Source: Coriobacteriaceae bacterium | GTDB taxonomy: Bacteria > Actinomycetota > Coriobacteriia > Coriobacteriales > Atopobiaceae | DNA length: 64,000 bases | Assembly: GCA_004557505.1 (NCBI GenBank) | Contig: SFGZ01000003.1 | Span: forward strand, 1-64,000 | Reading direction: 5' to 3' | In this document: piece after piece, positions 55,497-64,000 of the stretch | Position numbering within the stretch: position 1 is the stretch's first letter | Layout of the letters: every line of letters begins with the position of its first letter | Made by a program: the position numbers and the translations under genes | Notes under the pieces: generated by a model | Database searches by the model: none | Told to the model about the DNA's origin: nothing | The model's input: only the letters and a program-made list of their open reading frames with translations

Positions 55497-55990
55497 GCCG
55501 CGCCCCCCTCCCGCCTGCGGGCCCACGGCTGGCGCGCGAAGACCTCGACGGTCGAGCACGCCTTGTCGACGAGGGAGACGACGAGCGCCTCGACGTGGCG
55601 CGGAGGCGACGGCACGAGCGGGAACATGTGGTGGGAGATGATGTCCCGCTCCAGGTCGGTGAGGTCGGGGAAGTCCCGCTCCGCGTTTCTCAGCGCGTGA
55701 CGGGGATGGGTGAACCCGTGCCATGCGTCCGGCGCCGCATCGTGGTCGTGCCAGTCGTAGAGGTAGTAGTCATGCAGGAGCGCCCCGCGGACCAGGGCGC
55801 TCTCGTCGCAGCGTAGGCCGAGCCTCCGCACGAGGGCAAGGCTCAGGTAGGCGACGGCGGCGACGTGCTCGAGCGTGCTGGTCTGGCCGTGCTGCACGTA
55901 GCCTGCCATGAGCCTTACGCGCGGGGCGGCAAGCGTGGGCGCCGCCAGCTCCTCGTAGCGCCGACGTATCTTGTCCGGGGTAGAATTCAC
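55490..55990 (-). CDS. HD-domain phosphohydrolase
   Basis: A 166-residue protein with HVAAVAYLSLALVRRLG, LLHDYYLYDW (HD pair), HGFTHPRHALRNAE and DIISHHMFPL metal-binding His residues. Such proteins hydrolyse nucleotide or phosphate esters. GTG 55990 has AGGGAG upstream. It is coupled to the CmpB-family gene. The substrate is unknown. Confidence 0.87.
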   Translation of the reverse strand: MNSTPDKIRRRYEELAAPTLAAPRVRLMAGYVQHGQTSTLEHVAAVAYLSLALVRRLGLRCDESALVRGALLHDYYLYDWHDHDAAPDAWHGFTHPRHALRNAERDFPDLTDLERDIISHHMFPLVPSPPRHVEALVVSLVDKACSTVEVFARQPWARRREGGAAC

Positions 55991-56016
55991 ATAGGCTCCC
56001 TAGTCGAGAGAATCGA

Positions 56017-56046
56017 CTTATTTACAATAATGGAAATAAGTATACT
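56017..56046 (+). promoter_or_regulatory. Inverted repeat in the TetR-gene promoter
   Basis: CTTATTT (56017-56023) and AAATAAG (56034-56040) flank a 10-base spacer directly before a -10 box TATACT (56041-56046). The AT-rich 100-base gap separates the HD gene and the TetR-type gene, which diverge. It could bind the TetR-type product. Confidence 0.55.
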
Positions 56047-56102
56047 ATTGAAGATGACTTCTGCAAGCTTACGCCGCAATCTTCTCCTCAGGGGTGACGG
56101 AC

Positions 56103-56726
56103 ATGGGCACCAGGCGCACCGGACACATCGACCTTCGGGTAAGGCGCTCGCAGGCCGCCATACGCGCCGCGGTCGTCTCGCTGCTTTCCGAGATGTCAAC
56201 CCAGGACATCACCGCGAAGGACGTCGCCGATCGCGCCCTCATCAACAAGAAGACGTTCTACGCCCACTACCCAAGCGTGAAGGCGGTCCTCCAGGAGATC
56301 GAGAACGACGCCGTCGTGGAGGTCTCCGGCATTGTCGAGTCCGGTGATGTGAGCACGCCCGCGGGTCTGTCTCAGGTGCTCTCGCAGCTCAAGGCCCTGG
56401 CATCCGATGGCGCCACGGCGTTTGGCTCGCTGGCCCGCACCCCCGCCTGCACGCTTTTGTCGGAGCGCCTGCGACGCGAGCTCTCCGCGCGCCTGGGCGG
56501 CCTTTCCGCCGTGTCGTTGCAGCTCTCGGCCTCGCTCTCCTCGCGGGTCTCCTGCGCCGTCGACTTTGCCGCGGGCGGCATCGTCTCGCTGCTGGCAAGC
56601 TGGCTCTTCGGCGGGCGCGCCATGAGCGAGGAGGATCTCTCGCAGACGGTCATCCAGTCCGTGCGGTCGTGCCTCGGCCCCGTTCGCCTCGCGTCGGGGC
56701 GTGCCGGCGACACCGGCCGCGCATAG
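56103..56726 (+). CDS. TetR-family transcriptional regulator
   Basis: A 207-residue regulator. ATG 56103 is preferred over GTG 56094 because AGGGG lies eight bases upstream. The HTH spans about 15-60 (RRSQAAIRAAVVSLLSE, ITAKDVADRALINKKTFYAHY). The C-terminal domain is helical and resembles the DhaS/YbiH-like group. It is 27 bases before the oxidoreductase gene and may control it and the divergent HD/CmpB genes. Confidence 0.9.
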   Translation: MGTRRTGHIDLRVRRSQAAIRAAVVSLLSEMSTQDITAKDVADRALINKKTFYAHYPSVKAVLQEIENDAVVEVSGIVESGDVSTPAGLSQVLSQLKALASDGATAFGSLARTPACTLLSERLRRELSARLGGLSAVSLQLSASLSSRVSCAVDFAAGGIVSLLASWLFGGRAMSEEDLSQTVIQSVRSCLGPVRLASGRAGDTGRA

Positions 56727-56753
56727 CCGCAATCCACGGGGAGGGAACGTGCC

Positions 56754-57836
56754 ATGGGGGACGGTCACAGGGTCCGTATCGCAAGCATCGGCACAAGCGC
56801 GATAGCCGAGCGCTTTCTCGATGCGCTTGCCGGCTACGGGGGCGCCGTCTATGCGGGCGCCTATTCGAGGGACCTCTCCCGCGCCCGCCAGTTTGCGCAT
56901 GAGCACGGCGGCGGCCTCGCCTTCGGCTCCCTCGACGAGCTGTGCGCCTGCCCCGACGTCGACGCCGTCTACGTAAGCTCGCCCAACGCCGTCCACGCCT
57001 CCCAGGCGCTCGCGTGCGTGCGCGCCGGAAAGCACGTGCTGGTCGAGAAGGCCTTTGCCTCCTGCTCGCGCGAGGCCGCACGGGTGTTCGATGCGGCCTC
57101 GGATAGGGGCGTCGTTGCCATGGAGGCCATGCGCTCCATCCACACGCCGGGGTTTCGCGCCGTTGTTGAGACGCTCCCGCAGCTCGGCGAGGTGCGCCTC
57201 GCCCAGATGGGCTTCTCCAAGGTCACGTCACGCATCGCCCGCCTGAGGGCGGGGGAGCGCCTCAACGTCTTCGACCCGCGCCTTGCCGGCGGGAGCCTCA
57301 TGGACATAGGCATCTACTGCGTCGAGCCGGCCATCGCGCTCTTTGGGCGTCCCGCCTGTGTGGACGCCTCGCTCGTCACGACGCCGGTGCCGGGCGAGCC
57401 GGCGGGCTCCCCGTACCGCACGGTGGACCTCGCCGGCGCCATGCTCCTTGGGTATGGCGACAAGGCCGTCACGCTCTCGTTCGGCAAGGTCTCGGACGAC
57501 CTCGCGCCCTGCCAGGTGGAGGGCGAGCGCGCGACCCTCATCTACCAGGACGTCACCAAGCCCCGCGACCTCCGCGTGGTCGAGCACGTCGACCGCGGCA
57601 TGACCTGGGGCACCACGGGCGGCACCGAGCGTGTGGTGCCCGTCGAGAACCCCGAGAACGACATGGCCTGCGAGCTGGCGGACTTCTGCGACGCCGTGCG
57701 CGGGGACGCGGCGGCGCTCGAGCATGCGCGCATGTGGGCGGACGTCACCCTGGCGTCGCTCGAGGTGATGGACGAGGCCCGTGCCCAGGCGGGCGTCCGG
57801 TTCCCCGCGGACGACGAGGGCCGGGGGAAGGGCTAG
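56754..57836 (+). CDS. Gfo/Idh/MocA-family oxidoreductase
   Basis: A 360-residue NAD(P)-dependent oxidoreductase. The Rossmann fold shows RIASIGTSAIAERFLDAL, DVDAVYVSSPNAVHASQAL and GKHVLVEKAFA (EKP-like EKA). The C-terminal domain has GGSLMDIGIYCVEPAIALFG. The family acts on sugars, cyclitols or dihydrodiols; the substrate is unknown. GGGAGG precedes ATG 56754. Confidence 0.9.
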   Translation: MGDGHRVRIASIGTSAIAERFLDALAGYGGAVYAGAYSRDLSRARQFAHEHGGGLAFGSLDELCACPDVDAVYVSSPNAVHASQALACVRAGKHVLVEKAFASCSREAARVFDAASDRGVVAMEAMRSIHTPGFRAVVETLPQLGEVRLAQMGFSKVTSRIARLRAGERLNVFDPRLAGGSLMDIGIYCVEPAIALFGRPACVDASLVTTPVPGEPAGSPYRTVDLAGAMLLGYGDKAVTLSFGKVSDDLAPCQVEGERATLIYQDVTKPRDLRVVEHVDRGMTWGTTGGTERVVPVENPENDMACELADFCDAVRGDAAALEHARMWADVTLASLEVMDEARAQAGVRFPADDEGRGKG

Positions 57837-57857
57837 GCCGCGGCCAGGGGGCTGCCG

Positions 57858-58832
57858 CTACTCCTTGGGAAACGCTATCTCATCGGCCTCCGTGAAGCGC
57901 GCGGGGGCGTCCGAGCTTGGCTTGTACGGGCTCATGCTGTCGACCACGATGTTGCATACCGCGGGAAGGGCCCGCGCGCGGTACTCGGTGATGCCGGGGC
58001 TTGCCACGTCGCCATCTATCTCGAGCGGCACGGGCCTCTCGGTGCTCACCACGATCTCGCGGCCACGGAAGGCCTCAAGGTGCGGGCGGCCAATCGACTT
58101 GCCCTCCCTGTCAAAGATGCCCGAGAAGAGCGGGCGGAGCACCTGCGCCGCGTCCTGCGTCTCTACGACGATGACGTCGAGAAGCCCGTCGTCCATCCGA
58201 CAGTCGGGCACAATCTGGATGTCTCCCTGGATCATGGCGTTGTTCGCCACCATGCAGGAGATGCCGCGGCGGCGGTACGTTTGCCCGTCGACGACGATGG
58301 TGAACTCCTCGACGGTCGGGCGCGGGTTGGCAAATGCCGCGGCAAAGTAGGCGGCCTGCCCCATGGCGGCCTTGTTGGGCAGCGCCGCCTCCATGAGCTG
58401 GGCGTCAAAGCCCGTGCCCGACATAAGGCCAAAGCCCCGCACCTGTTTGTTGCCCTGCTCGTCGTCCCACGAGATCTCGCCGAGGTCGATGGTTGCGGTG
58501 TGGCCGACGCGGCATGCCCGTGCGAGCGCTGCGGGTTCCGGCGCGTTCCCGATGTTCGCGAAGAGCAGGTTCGCCGTGCCCGAGGGGAAGACGCAGATGG
58601 GGACCGCGCGGTTGCGAAGGGCGTAGAGCAGCCCCGCCACCGAGCCGTCGCCACCTGACAGCACGCAGACGTCGAAGTCATCGACGTCGCCGATGACGTC
58701 CCGTGGCGCAAAGTCCGGGGCGAGCGCGCGAAACGTACACTCATCGCCGGCGTGGACGAGCGCGCGCTCGAACTCGAAGATGGCATCCGAGCCGAATCCC
58801 GACAGGGGGTTGTGGATGATGACGCTGCGCAT
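57858..58832 (-). CDS. Diacylglycerol kinase-family lipid kinase (YegS/DgkB-like)
   Basis: A 324-residue kinase with VIIHNPLSGFGSDAI, the nucleotide-binding VLSGGDGSVAGLLYAL, FPSGTANLLF, and a beta-sandwich C-terminal domain with DGLLDVIVV and EIDGD. It phosphorylates diacylglycerol or related lipids at the membrane. ATG 58832 has GAGAGGAC upstream. It diverges from the RNase D gene; the gap of 132 bases holds AT-rich promoter-like sequence around 58868-58880. Confidence 0.9.
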   Translation of the reverse strand: MRSVIIHNPLSGFGSDAIFEFERALVHAGDECTFRALAPDFAPRDVIGDVDDFDVCVLSGGDGSVAGLLYALRNRAVPICVFPSGTANLLFANIGNAPEPAALARACRVGHTATIDLGEISWDDEQGNKQVRGFGLMSGTGFDAQLMEAALPNKAAMGQAAYFAAAFANPRPTVEEFTIVVDGQTYRRRGISCMVANNAMIQGDIQIVPDCRMDDGLLDVIVVETQDAAQVLRPLFSGIFDREGKSIGRPHLEAFRGREIVVSTERPVPLEIDGDVASPGITEYRARALPAVCNIVVDSMSPYKPSSDAPARFTEADEIAFPKE

Positions 58833-58964
58833 GATGGTCCTCTCAGGCACCCCCGACAGGGGATAGCATGTATTATGTTCCGGGCACCGGCCCCCGCCGG
58901 GCCACAGCCACATGGTAGACCATCGCCATGGCCTTTGATGACACCTTTGAGCTGGGAGAGCCGA

Positions 58965-60095
58965 GTGTACATATCCACGAGCGACGAACTGAACGCCTTC
59001 TGCGAGCGCATTGCCAAGGAACCTGTCATAGCCGTGGACACCGAGTTTCTCCGCGAGAGGACCTATTATCCCAAGCTCTGCCTCGTGCAGGTTGGAACCC
59101 CCTCCGAGATCGGCGCCATCGATCCCATCCTCATAGGGGACCTCTCGCCTTTGGCGCGCGTCTTTGCCGACGAGAGGGTCACCAAGGTGTTCCATGCCTG
59201 CGGCCAGGACCTCGAGGTCATTCTCGACGGCATGGGCGTGACCTGCTCATCGGTCTTCGACACGCAGGTGGCGGCCGCATTCCTGGGCATGCGCCAGCAG
59301 GTGAGCTACGCCTCCCTCGTCGAGGCCTATGCCGGGGTGAGGCTTCCCAAGGCCGAATCCCTCACGGACTGGTCGCGCCGCCCCCTGGACCCCGAGCAGC
59401 TCACGTATGCGGAGGACGATGTGCGCTACCTGCCCGCCATCTACGACCGCATGATGGAGCAGCTTGTCGAGAGGGACCGCCTCGCTTGGGTGCAGCCCGA
59501 GATGGACGAGGTCACGGACCCCTCCCACCTGCGGCGGGATCCCCGCGAGGCCTACCTCAGGCTCAAGCGCTCGAGCTCCCTCACGCGGCGGCAGCTTGCC
59601 ATTGCGCGCGAGGTCTGCGCCTGGCGCGAGAAGACGGCGGCAAGCCACGACATCCCCCGCAGGTGGGTGCTCTCGGACGAGGTAGTCATCGAGGTCTGCA
59701 AGCGTGCGCCCCGGACCCGCGAGCGCCTGCGCAAGATCCGCGGCACGGACCAGCTCGGCGAGAAGGATGTGCGCGCCCTTCTCGACGCGGTGCGCGTGGG
59801 CGCAGGGGTCCCGGGTCCAGAGTGCCCGCAGCAGGAGCGCCATGCGCACCCCTCGCCTGACGTCGAGAGCGTCGTCGACCTCATGGTCGCGCTGGTAAGG
59901 ATCGTCTCCGAGAGGTCCGGCATAGCGACGCAGCTCATCGCCACGAGGGATGACCTCGCGGAGTTCGCCCAGGACCGCTCGAGGTCGCGCCTCGCCTCCG
60001 GTTGGCGGCACGAGCTCGCCGGCCGGCAGCTCGAGAGCCTGCTCGAGGGCTCGGTGGGCCTCACGGTGCGCGACGGGCGCATCGAGCTCATCTAG
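58965..60095 (+). CDS. rnd: Ribonuclease D-type 3'-5' exonuclease
   Basis: A 376-residue DEDD exonuclease. GTG 58965 has GGGAG upstream. The exonuclease motifs are IAVDTEFLRERTYYP (D, E), FHACGQDLEVIL (D) and YAEDDVRYL (YxxxD). HRDC-like helices follow. It trims tRNA 3' ends. Confidence 0.9.
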   Translation: MYISTSDELNAFCERIAKEPVIAVDTEFLRERTYYPKLCLVQVGTPSEIGAIDPILIGDLSPLARVFADERVTKVFHACGQDLEVILDGMGVTCSSVFDTQVAAAFLGMRQQVSYASLVEAYAGVRLPKAESLTDWSRRPLDPEQLTYAEDDVRYLPAIYDRMMEQLVERDRLAWVQPEMDEVTDPSHLRRDPREAYLRLKRSSSLTRRQLAIAREVCAWREKTAASHDIPRRWVLSDEVVIEVCKRAPRTRERLRKIRGTDQLGEKDVRALLDAVRVGAGVPGPECPQQERHAHPSPDVESVVDLMVALVRIVSERSGIATQLIATRDDLAEFAQDRSRSRLASGWRHELAGRQLESLLEGSVGLTVRDGRIELI

Positions 60096-60224
60096 CGAGG
60101 CCGCTCCGCCGCCCGAGCCCCCTCGAGTCGGTGCTATTTGTGTCGCGTGGCCCCTGTATCATCGTTGCTACCGGACGGCTTGGGTACATATGCCACATGG
60201 CCCCCAACGATTGGAGCTTTTCGC

Positions 60225-60923
60225 ATGGGCATTCACTACTACGGGCATGGGATCGACCTAGCCTACTACGGCATCGTCATCCTCTCCCTCGTCCTGGGGC
60301 TCGTCACCCAGGCCTACATCAAGCGCAAGTACGAGCGCTGGTCCAAGGTCGACGCCTCGTTTTCCGGCACCGGCGCAGACGTGGCGCGCCAGATGCTCGT
60401 CGAGGGCGGTGCCTCCGGCGTGGGCATCGTCTCGGTCGCCGGTCACCTCACCGACCACTATGACCCGCGCGACAACAACCTGCACCTCTCGAACGAGAAC
60501 ATGCGCGGCGGCTCCGTCGCCTCCGTTGCCGTGGCATGCCACGAGGCGGGGCATGCGGTGCAGCGCGCCAAGGGCTACGCCCCCATGCGCGTGCGCACGG
60601 CGCTTGTGCCGGTCGTGAGCTTCTCGCAGAACACGTGGATGCTCGTGTTTCTCGCGGGCGTCTTCCTGAACGCCGCCGGGCTTGTGCGGGCCGCCATCGC
60701 CCTCTTTGCATTCTCCGTCATCTTCCATCTGGTCACGCTCCCGGTGGAGATAGATGCGTCCAGCCGCGCCGTCCAGTTCCTCGAGACGCACGGCCAGGGG
60801 ATAGATCGGCAGGGCGCCAAGGAGGTGCTTACCGCGGCCGCGCTCACCTACGTGGCTGCGGCGCTCGTCTCGGTGGTGCAGCTGCTCTACCTCATCGGCC
60901 GCGGCAATAGCAGTAGGGACTAG
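60225..60923 (+). CDS. Membrane zinc peptidase of the YugP type (PF04298)
   Basis: A 232-residue membrane protein from ATG 60225. TM1 (about 10-32) is followed by SGTGADVARQML and the zinc-binding ACHEAGHAVQRA motif (HExxH), then TM helices near 128-175 and 200-225, with PVEIDASSRA. It is annotated as a neutral zinc metallopeptidase; the cellular substrate is not known to me. It lies three bases before xseA. Confidence 0.88.
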   Translation: MGIHYYGHGIDLAYYGIVILSLVLGLVTQAYIKRKYERWSKVDASFSGTGADVARQMLVEGGASGVGIVSVAGHLTDHYDPRDNNLHLSNENMRGGSVASVAVACHEAGHAVQRAKGYAPMRVRTALVPVVSFSQNTWMLVFLAGVFLNAAGLVRAAIALFAFSVIFHLVTLPVEIDASSRAVQFLETHGQGIDRQGAKEVLTAAALTYVAAALVSVVQLLYLIGRGNSSRD

Positions 60924-60926
60924 CCC

Positions 60927-62285
60927 ATGGTAGGTGCCAAGGACGAGCCGCTCTCGGTGACCGAGGCGGTGCAGGTGGCAAAGGGCCAGGTGGCGCAGAT
61001 CCCCACCATGGTCGTCATGGGCGAGGTGAGCGGGTTCCGCGGTCCCAACGCCCGCTCTGGCCACTGCTACTTCGAGGTCAAGGACGCCACCGCGTCCATG
61101 GCGACCATCGCCTGGCGCGGCGTCTACCAAGACTTCGTCGAGGCCGCCGGAGCACAGCTGCGCGACGGCCTCCAGATCCAGATGGTGGGCGCCTTCGACG
61201 TCTACCAGAACACGGGCAAGCTCTCCTTCGTCGCCAAGCGCATCACGGTGGCGGGGGAGGGGCTTCTGCGCCAGCAGGTGGCCGAGCTCGCACGCAAGCT
61301 CGAGCGCGAGGGCCTCATGGATCCGGCGAGGAAGCGCCGCATCCCGGCGTTCTGCACGCGCGTCTGCGTGGTCACGTCGCTCTCGGGGAGCGTCATCGAG
61401 GACGTCAAGCGCACGCTGCGGAGAAGGAACCCGCTGGTCCAGGTTGACGCGGTGGGCTGCGCCGTGCAGGGCAAGCACGCGCCGGCGACCATCATCCGCG
61501 CCCTGGGCGTTGCGGCGGCGTCTGGCCCCGACGCCATCCTGCTCGTGCGCGGCGGCGGCTCCTTCGAGGACCTCATGTGCTTCAACGACGAGGCCCTTGC
61601 CCGCGCCGTCGCCTCCTGCCCCGTTCCCGTCATCACGGGCATCGGGCACGAGCCTGACACCTCCATCTGCGACATGGTCTCCGACCGGCGCTGCTCCACG
61701 CCCACGGCGGCGGCGGAGTCGGCGGCACCTGCCATGAACGAGATAGAGACCCTTATCAGCCAGCGTGGCGTCCGCCTGGGAAACGCCATGGCGGCCCTGA
61801 TCCAGACGGATGCCGCCGCCGTCGACGCCCTGGGCGCGAGGGCCGCCCGCTCGATGGAGGCGCGCCTCTCCCGCCTCGCGGTCTTCGTGGACTCGCTGGC
61901 GTCGCGCCGCTGCCTCACCAGCCCCATGAGCACGTTGGAGGACCGCAGGCGTACCCTCGACCTCACCGGGGAGCGCCTCCACGCCTCCATCCCCAAGTCG
62001 CTCGCGCGCTCCCGCGATCGCGTGGACGACGAGGCGCGGCATCTCTTTCTTGCCGGCAATGGGCTCCTTCGCCCGTACCAGACGTCTGTCGCAAGGCATG
62101 CCGCCACGCTCGACGCGCTCTCGCCGCTCAGGGTGCTCGGGCGCGGATATGCGCTGGCGCGCGACGCCGAGGGACACGTGCTGTCCAGCGCGTCCCAGGT
62201 ACAGGTTGGAGACAGCATCTCAGTCCTTCTCGGCGAGGGAAGGCTCGGGGCGACGGTCACCAGTGCGGGGGACGCAGCGTCCTAG
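60927..62285 (+). CDS. xseA: Exodeoxyribonuclease VII large subunit
   Basis: A 452-residue protein with an N-terminal OB domain (VVMGEVSGFRGPNARSGHCYFEVKD), the central VVTSLSGSVIEDVKRTLRRR and RGGGSFEDLMCFNDEALARAVASCPVPVITGIGHEPDTS, and the GIGH..CSTPTAAAE motif. A coiled-coil C-terminus (about 270-420) binds XseB. It degrades single-stranded DNA with XseB. The xseB gene follows after 60 bases. Confidence 0.95.
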   Translation: MVGAKDEPLSVTEAVQVAKGQVAQIPTMVVMGEVSGFRGPNARSGHCYFEVKDATASMATIAWRGVYQDFVEAAGAQLRDGLQIQMVGAFDVYQNTGKLSFVAKRITVAGEGLLRQQVAELARKLEREGLMDPARKRRIPAFCTRVCVVTSLSGSVIEDVKRTLRRRNPLVQVDAVGCAVQGKHAPATIIRALGVAAASGPDAILLVRGGGSFEDLMCFNDEALARAVASCPVPVITGIGHEPDTSICDMVSDRRCSTPTAAAESAAPAMNEIETLISQRGVRLGNAMAALIQTDAAAVDALGARAARSMEARLSRLAVFVDSLASRRCLTSPMSTLEDRRRTLDLTGERLHASIPKSLARSRDRVDDEARHLFLAGNGLLRPYQTSVARHAATLDALSPLRVLGRGYALARDAEGHVLSSASQVQVGDSISVLLGEGRLGATVTSAGDAAS

Positions 62286-62345
62286 GCCGTCACCGCACAC
62301 GAACACCACGACAACGCGGCTGCGCCGCGGGGAAGGGAGGCAAAG

Positions 62346-62627
62346 ATGGCAGAGGACGCCACCAAGGACACGAGGAAGGTAGGGGACCTGAGCTTCAAGG
62401 AGGCCTCCGTCGAGCTCGAGCAGATCGTGCGCTCGCTCGAGGCGGGAGACCTCGAGCTTGAGGAGTCCCTCGAGCGCTACGGCAGGGGGGTCGAGCTCCT
62501 GAAGAGCCTGCGCGAGCGCCTGGCCAACGCGGAGCAGAGGGTGCGCGTGCTGCTCGACGCCACCGACGAGGACGCCCCCGTCACCGACACCGCCGCCGCG
62601 CCCTCCACGGCCTACCTCGACGAGTAG
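62346..62627 (+). CDS. xseB: Exodeoxyribonuclease VII small subunit
   Basis: A 93-residue helical hairpin protein with the XseB signature LSFKEASVELEQIVRSLEAGDLELEESLERYGRGVELLK. A flexible acidic Ala/Asp C-terminus follows. AAGGGAGG lies before ATG 62346. Confidence 0.95.
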   Translation: MAEDATKDTRKVGDLSFKEASVELEQIVRSLEAGDLELEESLERYGRGVELLKSLRERLANAEQRVRVLLDATDEDAPVTDTAAAPSTAYLDE

Positions 62628-62694
62628 GCTCCCGCAGCGGGGGGGAGGCCGCCCCGCGTCACCCGCCCCCAGATCACGAGTGATAGGAGAACCC

Positions 62695-63051
62695 ATGCCA
62701 GGCTGCCTCTTCTGCAAGATCGCCAATGGCGAGATGCCAACCAACTTCCTGTACGAGGACGACCTCGTGGTCGCCTTTCCCGACATCAACCCCCTTACGC
62801 CCACGCACGTGCTCGTGGTCCCCAAGAGGCACTACGAGAACATCACCGACAACGTTCCCGCCGAGACGCTCGCCGCCATCGCGCATGCGGTGAAGGTCGT
62901 CACCGAGCAGGCGGGCATCGACAAGACCGGCTTCCGCTGCATCACCAACACAGGTGACGACGGCGGGCAGTCCGTGCGCCACCTGCACGTCCACGTCCTC
63001 GGCGGTCGCAAGCTCGACCCCGCTGCGGGGGAGGGCGGCGCCGCGCGATGA
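62695..63051 (+). CDS. HIT-family (HINT-like) nucleotide-binding protein
   Basis: A 118-residue protein with CLFCKIANGE at the start, VVPKRHYENITDN, and the histidine triad HLHVHVLGG (HxHxHxx). HINT proteins hydrolyse adenosine phosphoramidates. TAGGAG lies five bases before ATG 62695, favoured over GTG 62680. Confidence 0.92.
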   Translation: MPGCLFCKIANGEMPTNFLYEDDLVVAFPDINPLTPTHVLVVPKRHYENITDNVPAETLAAIAHAVKVVTEQAGIDKTGFRCITNTGDDGGQSVRHLHVHVLGGRKLDPAAGEGGAAR

Positions 63052-63212
63052 CGCATCGGTAGGCGTCCGGCGCCCGCAGCGCTCTCCCATCGGCTATTCC
63101 GGGCCTTCCGCGCGCCTCTCGCGGCCATCTGGGTGCCAATGTGCCCGCACAGCGCTATCATGGCCCTTGTTGCGTGTGCATTTGGGACAGCGCACCCTTC
63201 GAGAGGAGATCC

Positions 63213-64000
63213 ATGAACGTTCTTGTCATCAATGCCGGCAGCTCGTCTCTCAAGTACCAGTTGCTCGACACCAGGACCCGCGAGGTCTACGCCAAGGGCA
63301 ACTGCGAGCGCATCGGCATCGACGGCTCATTCGTCGGCCATGAGGAGCGTGGCGGCGAGAAGCAGAAGCTCGAGGTGGCCCTGCCCGACCACAAGACGGC
63401 CGTGAAGCACGTCTTCCAGATCCTCGACGAGGCCGGCTTCGACACCTCAAAGATCGAGGGCATCGGCCATCGCGTCGTCCAGGGCGGCTGGTACTTCCCC
63501 GAGTCAAAGGTCGTCACCGACGAGACGCTTGGCTGGGTCCGCGAGGTCGCCCCGCTCGCGCCGCTCCACAACTACGCCGAGGCAGACGTCATCGAGATCT
63601 GCCGTGACATGTTCCCCTCCATCGGCAACGTGATCGTGGCCGACACCTCGTTCCACTACAACATCCCCGAGAAGGCCTGGCGCTATGCCCTGCCCCGCGA
63701 CGTGGTGGACAGGTTGCACATCCGCAAGTACGGCGCGCACGGCACCTCTCATCGCTACATCTGGCGAACCACCAGCCAGTTCCTCAACGGTGGCGTACAC
63801 AAGCTGGTCTCCTGCCACCTCGGCTCGGGCGCCTCGCTCGCGGCCATCCAGGACGGCCGCGACATGGACACCACCATGGGCCTCACGCCGCTCGACGGCC
63901 TCATCATGGGGACCCGTTGCGGCACCATCGACCCCGCGACCGTCTGCTACCTGGTTCGCGAGGGCGGCTACACCATCGACGAGGTCGACACCATGATGAA
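63213..64000 (+). CDS. ackA: Acetate kinase (N-terminal part, runs off the window)
   Basis: The first 262 codons of acetate kinase, which makes ATP from acetyl phosphate. VLVINAGSSSLKYQL, GIGHRVVQGG, APLHNYAEADVI, the catalytic-Asp region VADTSFHYNIPEKAWRYALP, RKYGAHGTSH, LGSGASLAAI and MGLTPLDGLIMGTRCGTIDP are all in place. AGAGGAGA precedes ATG 63213. A TATCAT -10-like box lies at 63156. No pta gene is seen upstream. Confidence 0.96.
   Translation, partial: MNVLVINAGSSSLKYQLLDTRTREVYAKGNCERIGIDGSFVGHEERGGEKQKLEVALPDHKTAVKHVFQILDEAGFDTSKIEGIGHRVVQGGWYFPESKVVTDETLGWVREVAPLAPLHNYAEADVIEICRDMFPSIGNVIVADTSFHYNIPEKAWRYALPRDVVDRLHIRKYGAHGTSHRYIWRTTSQFLNGGVHKLVSCHLGSGASLAAIQDGRDMDTTMGLTPLDGLIMGTRCGTIDPATVCYLVREGGYTIDEVDTMM

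Overview
This window is high-GC DNA (mostly well above 60 % by eye) from an actinobacterial, probably coriobacterial (Olsenella/Atopobiaceae-like), anaerobic fermenter. The inference rests on frequent GTG/TTG starts with strong Shine-Dalgarno sequences, a membrane-bound LuxR-type regulator, a secreted protein with GW-type repeats, a bifunctional AdhE, and formate-THF ligase next to a cyclodeaminase and FolD. No rRNA or species-diagnostic gene is present, so genus is not proven.

Region 1 (1-8.7 kb) is the 3' part of a bacterial microcompartment (BMC) locus. It holds the tail of one BMC-H shell gene, a BMC-H fused to a long Ala/Pro/Lys tail but lacking the middle of its BMC domain, a CoA-acylating aldehyde dehydrogenase with a Cys-rich C-terminal extension, and an ordinary BMC-H. 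These are followed by a TPR / nucleotidyltransferase-fold DUF4037 / DUF4125 trio, a MerR regulator, an iron alcohol dehydrogenase, two EutS/PduU-type shell proteins and an EutP/PduV GTPase. A MerR-style promoter (19-bp spacer with a dyad) precedes the EutS genes. No substrate-defining enzyme lies in the window, so the cargo substrate is unknown.

Region 2 (8.7-19.5 kb) is housekeeping: a 73-bp tandem repeat, tRNA-Leu, trigger factor-clpP-clpX, a secreted repeat protein, a GT8 glycosyltransferase, tatD-tcdA, and valS. Region 3 (19.5-31.3 kb) is a galactose regulon. mglBAC uptake genes face a galM-galK-galT-ydcF cluster, and a LacI-family regulator sits divergent from galM; identical GTTAACGT operator cores occur before mglB and in the galM/lacI gap. 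A family of dispersed intergenic repeats flanks mglBAC.

Region 4 (31.4-37 kb) is one-carbon/folate metabolism: fhs, cyclodeaminase, folD, folE, folC. Region 5 (37-43.6 kb) has a zinc-ribbon membrane protein, a 38-residue membrane protein, a fusion of an Old-Yellow-Enzyme-type reductase to an acetoacetate-decarboxylase-like domain, and thrS with a possible Thr-rich leader peptide. Region 6 (43.6-47.6 kb) is lower in GC and degraded: a frameshifted small membrane gene, a truncated relative, a membrane regulator with two LuxR HTH domains, and two small secreted or membrane proteins.

Region 7 (47.6-64 kb) holds adhE behind a palindromic operator, an APH-like kinase, a lipoprotein, folA-thyA-mutT-acyl-ACP thioesterase, a CmpB-type membrane protein with an HD protein, and a TetR regulator with an oxidoreductase. 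It ends with a lipid kinase, RNase D, a YugP-type peptidase, xseAB, a HIT protein and the start of ackA.
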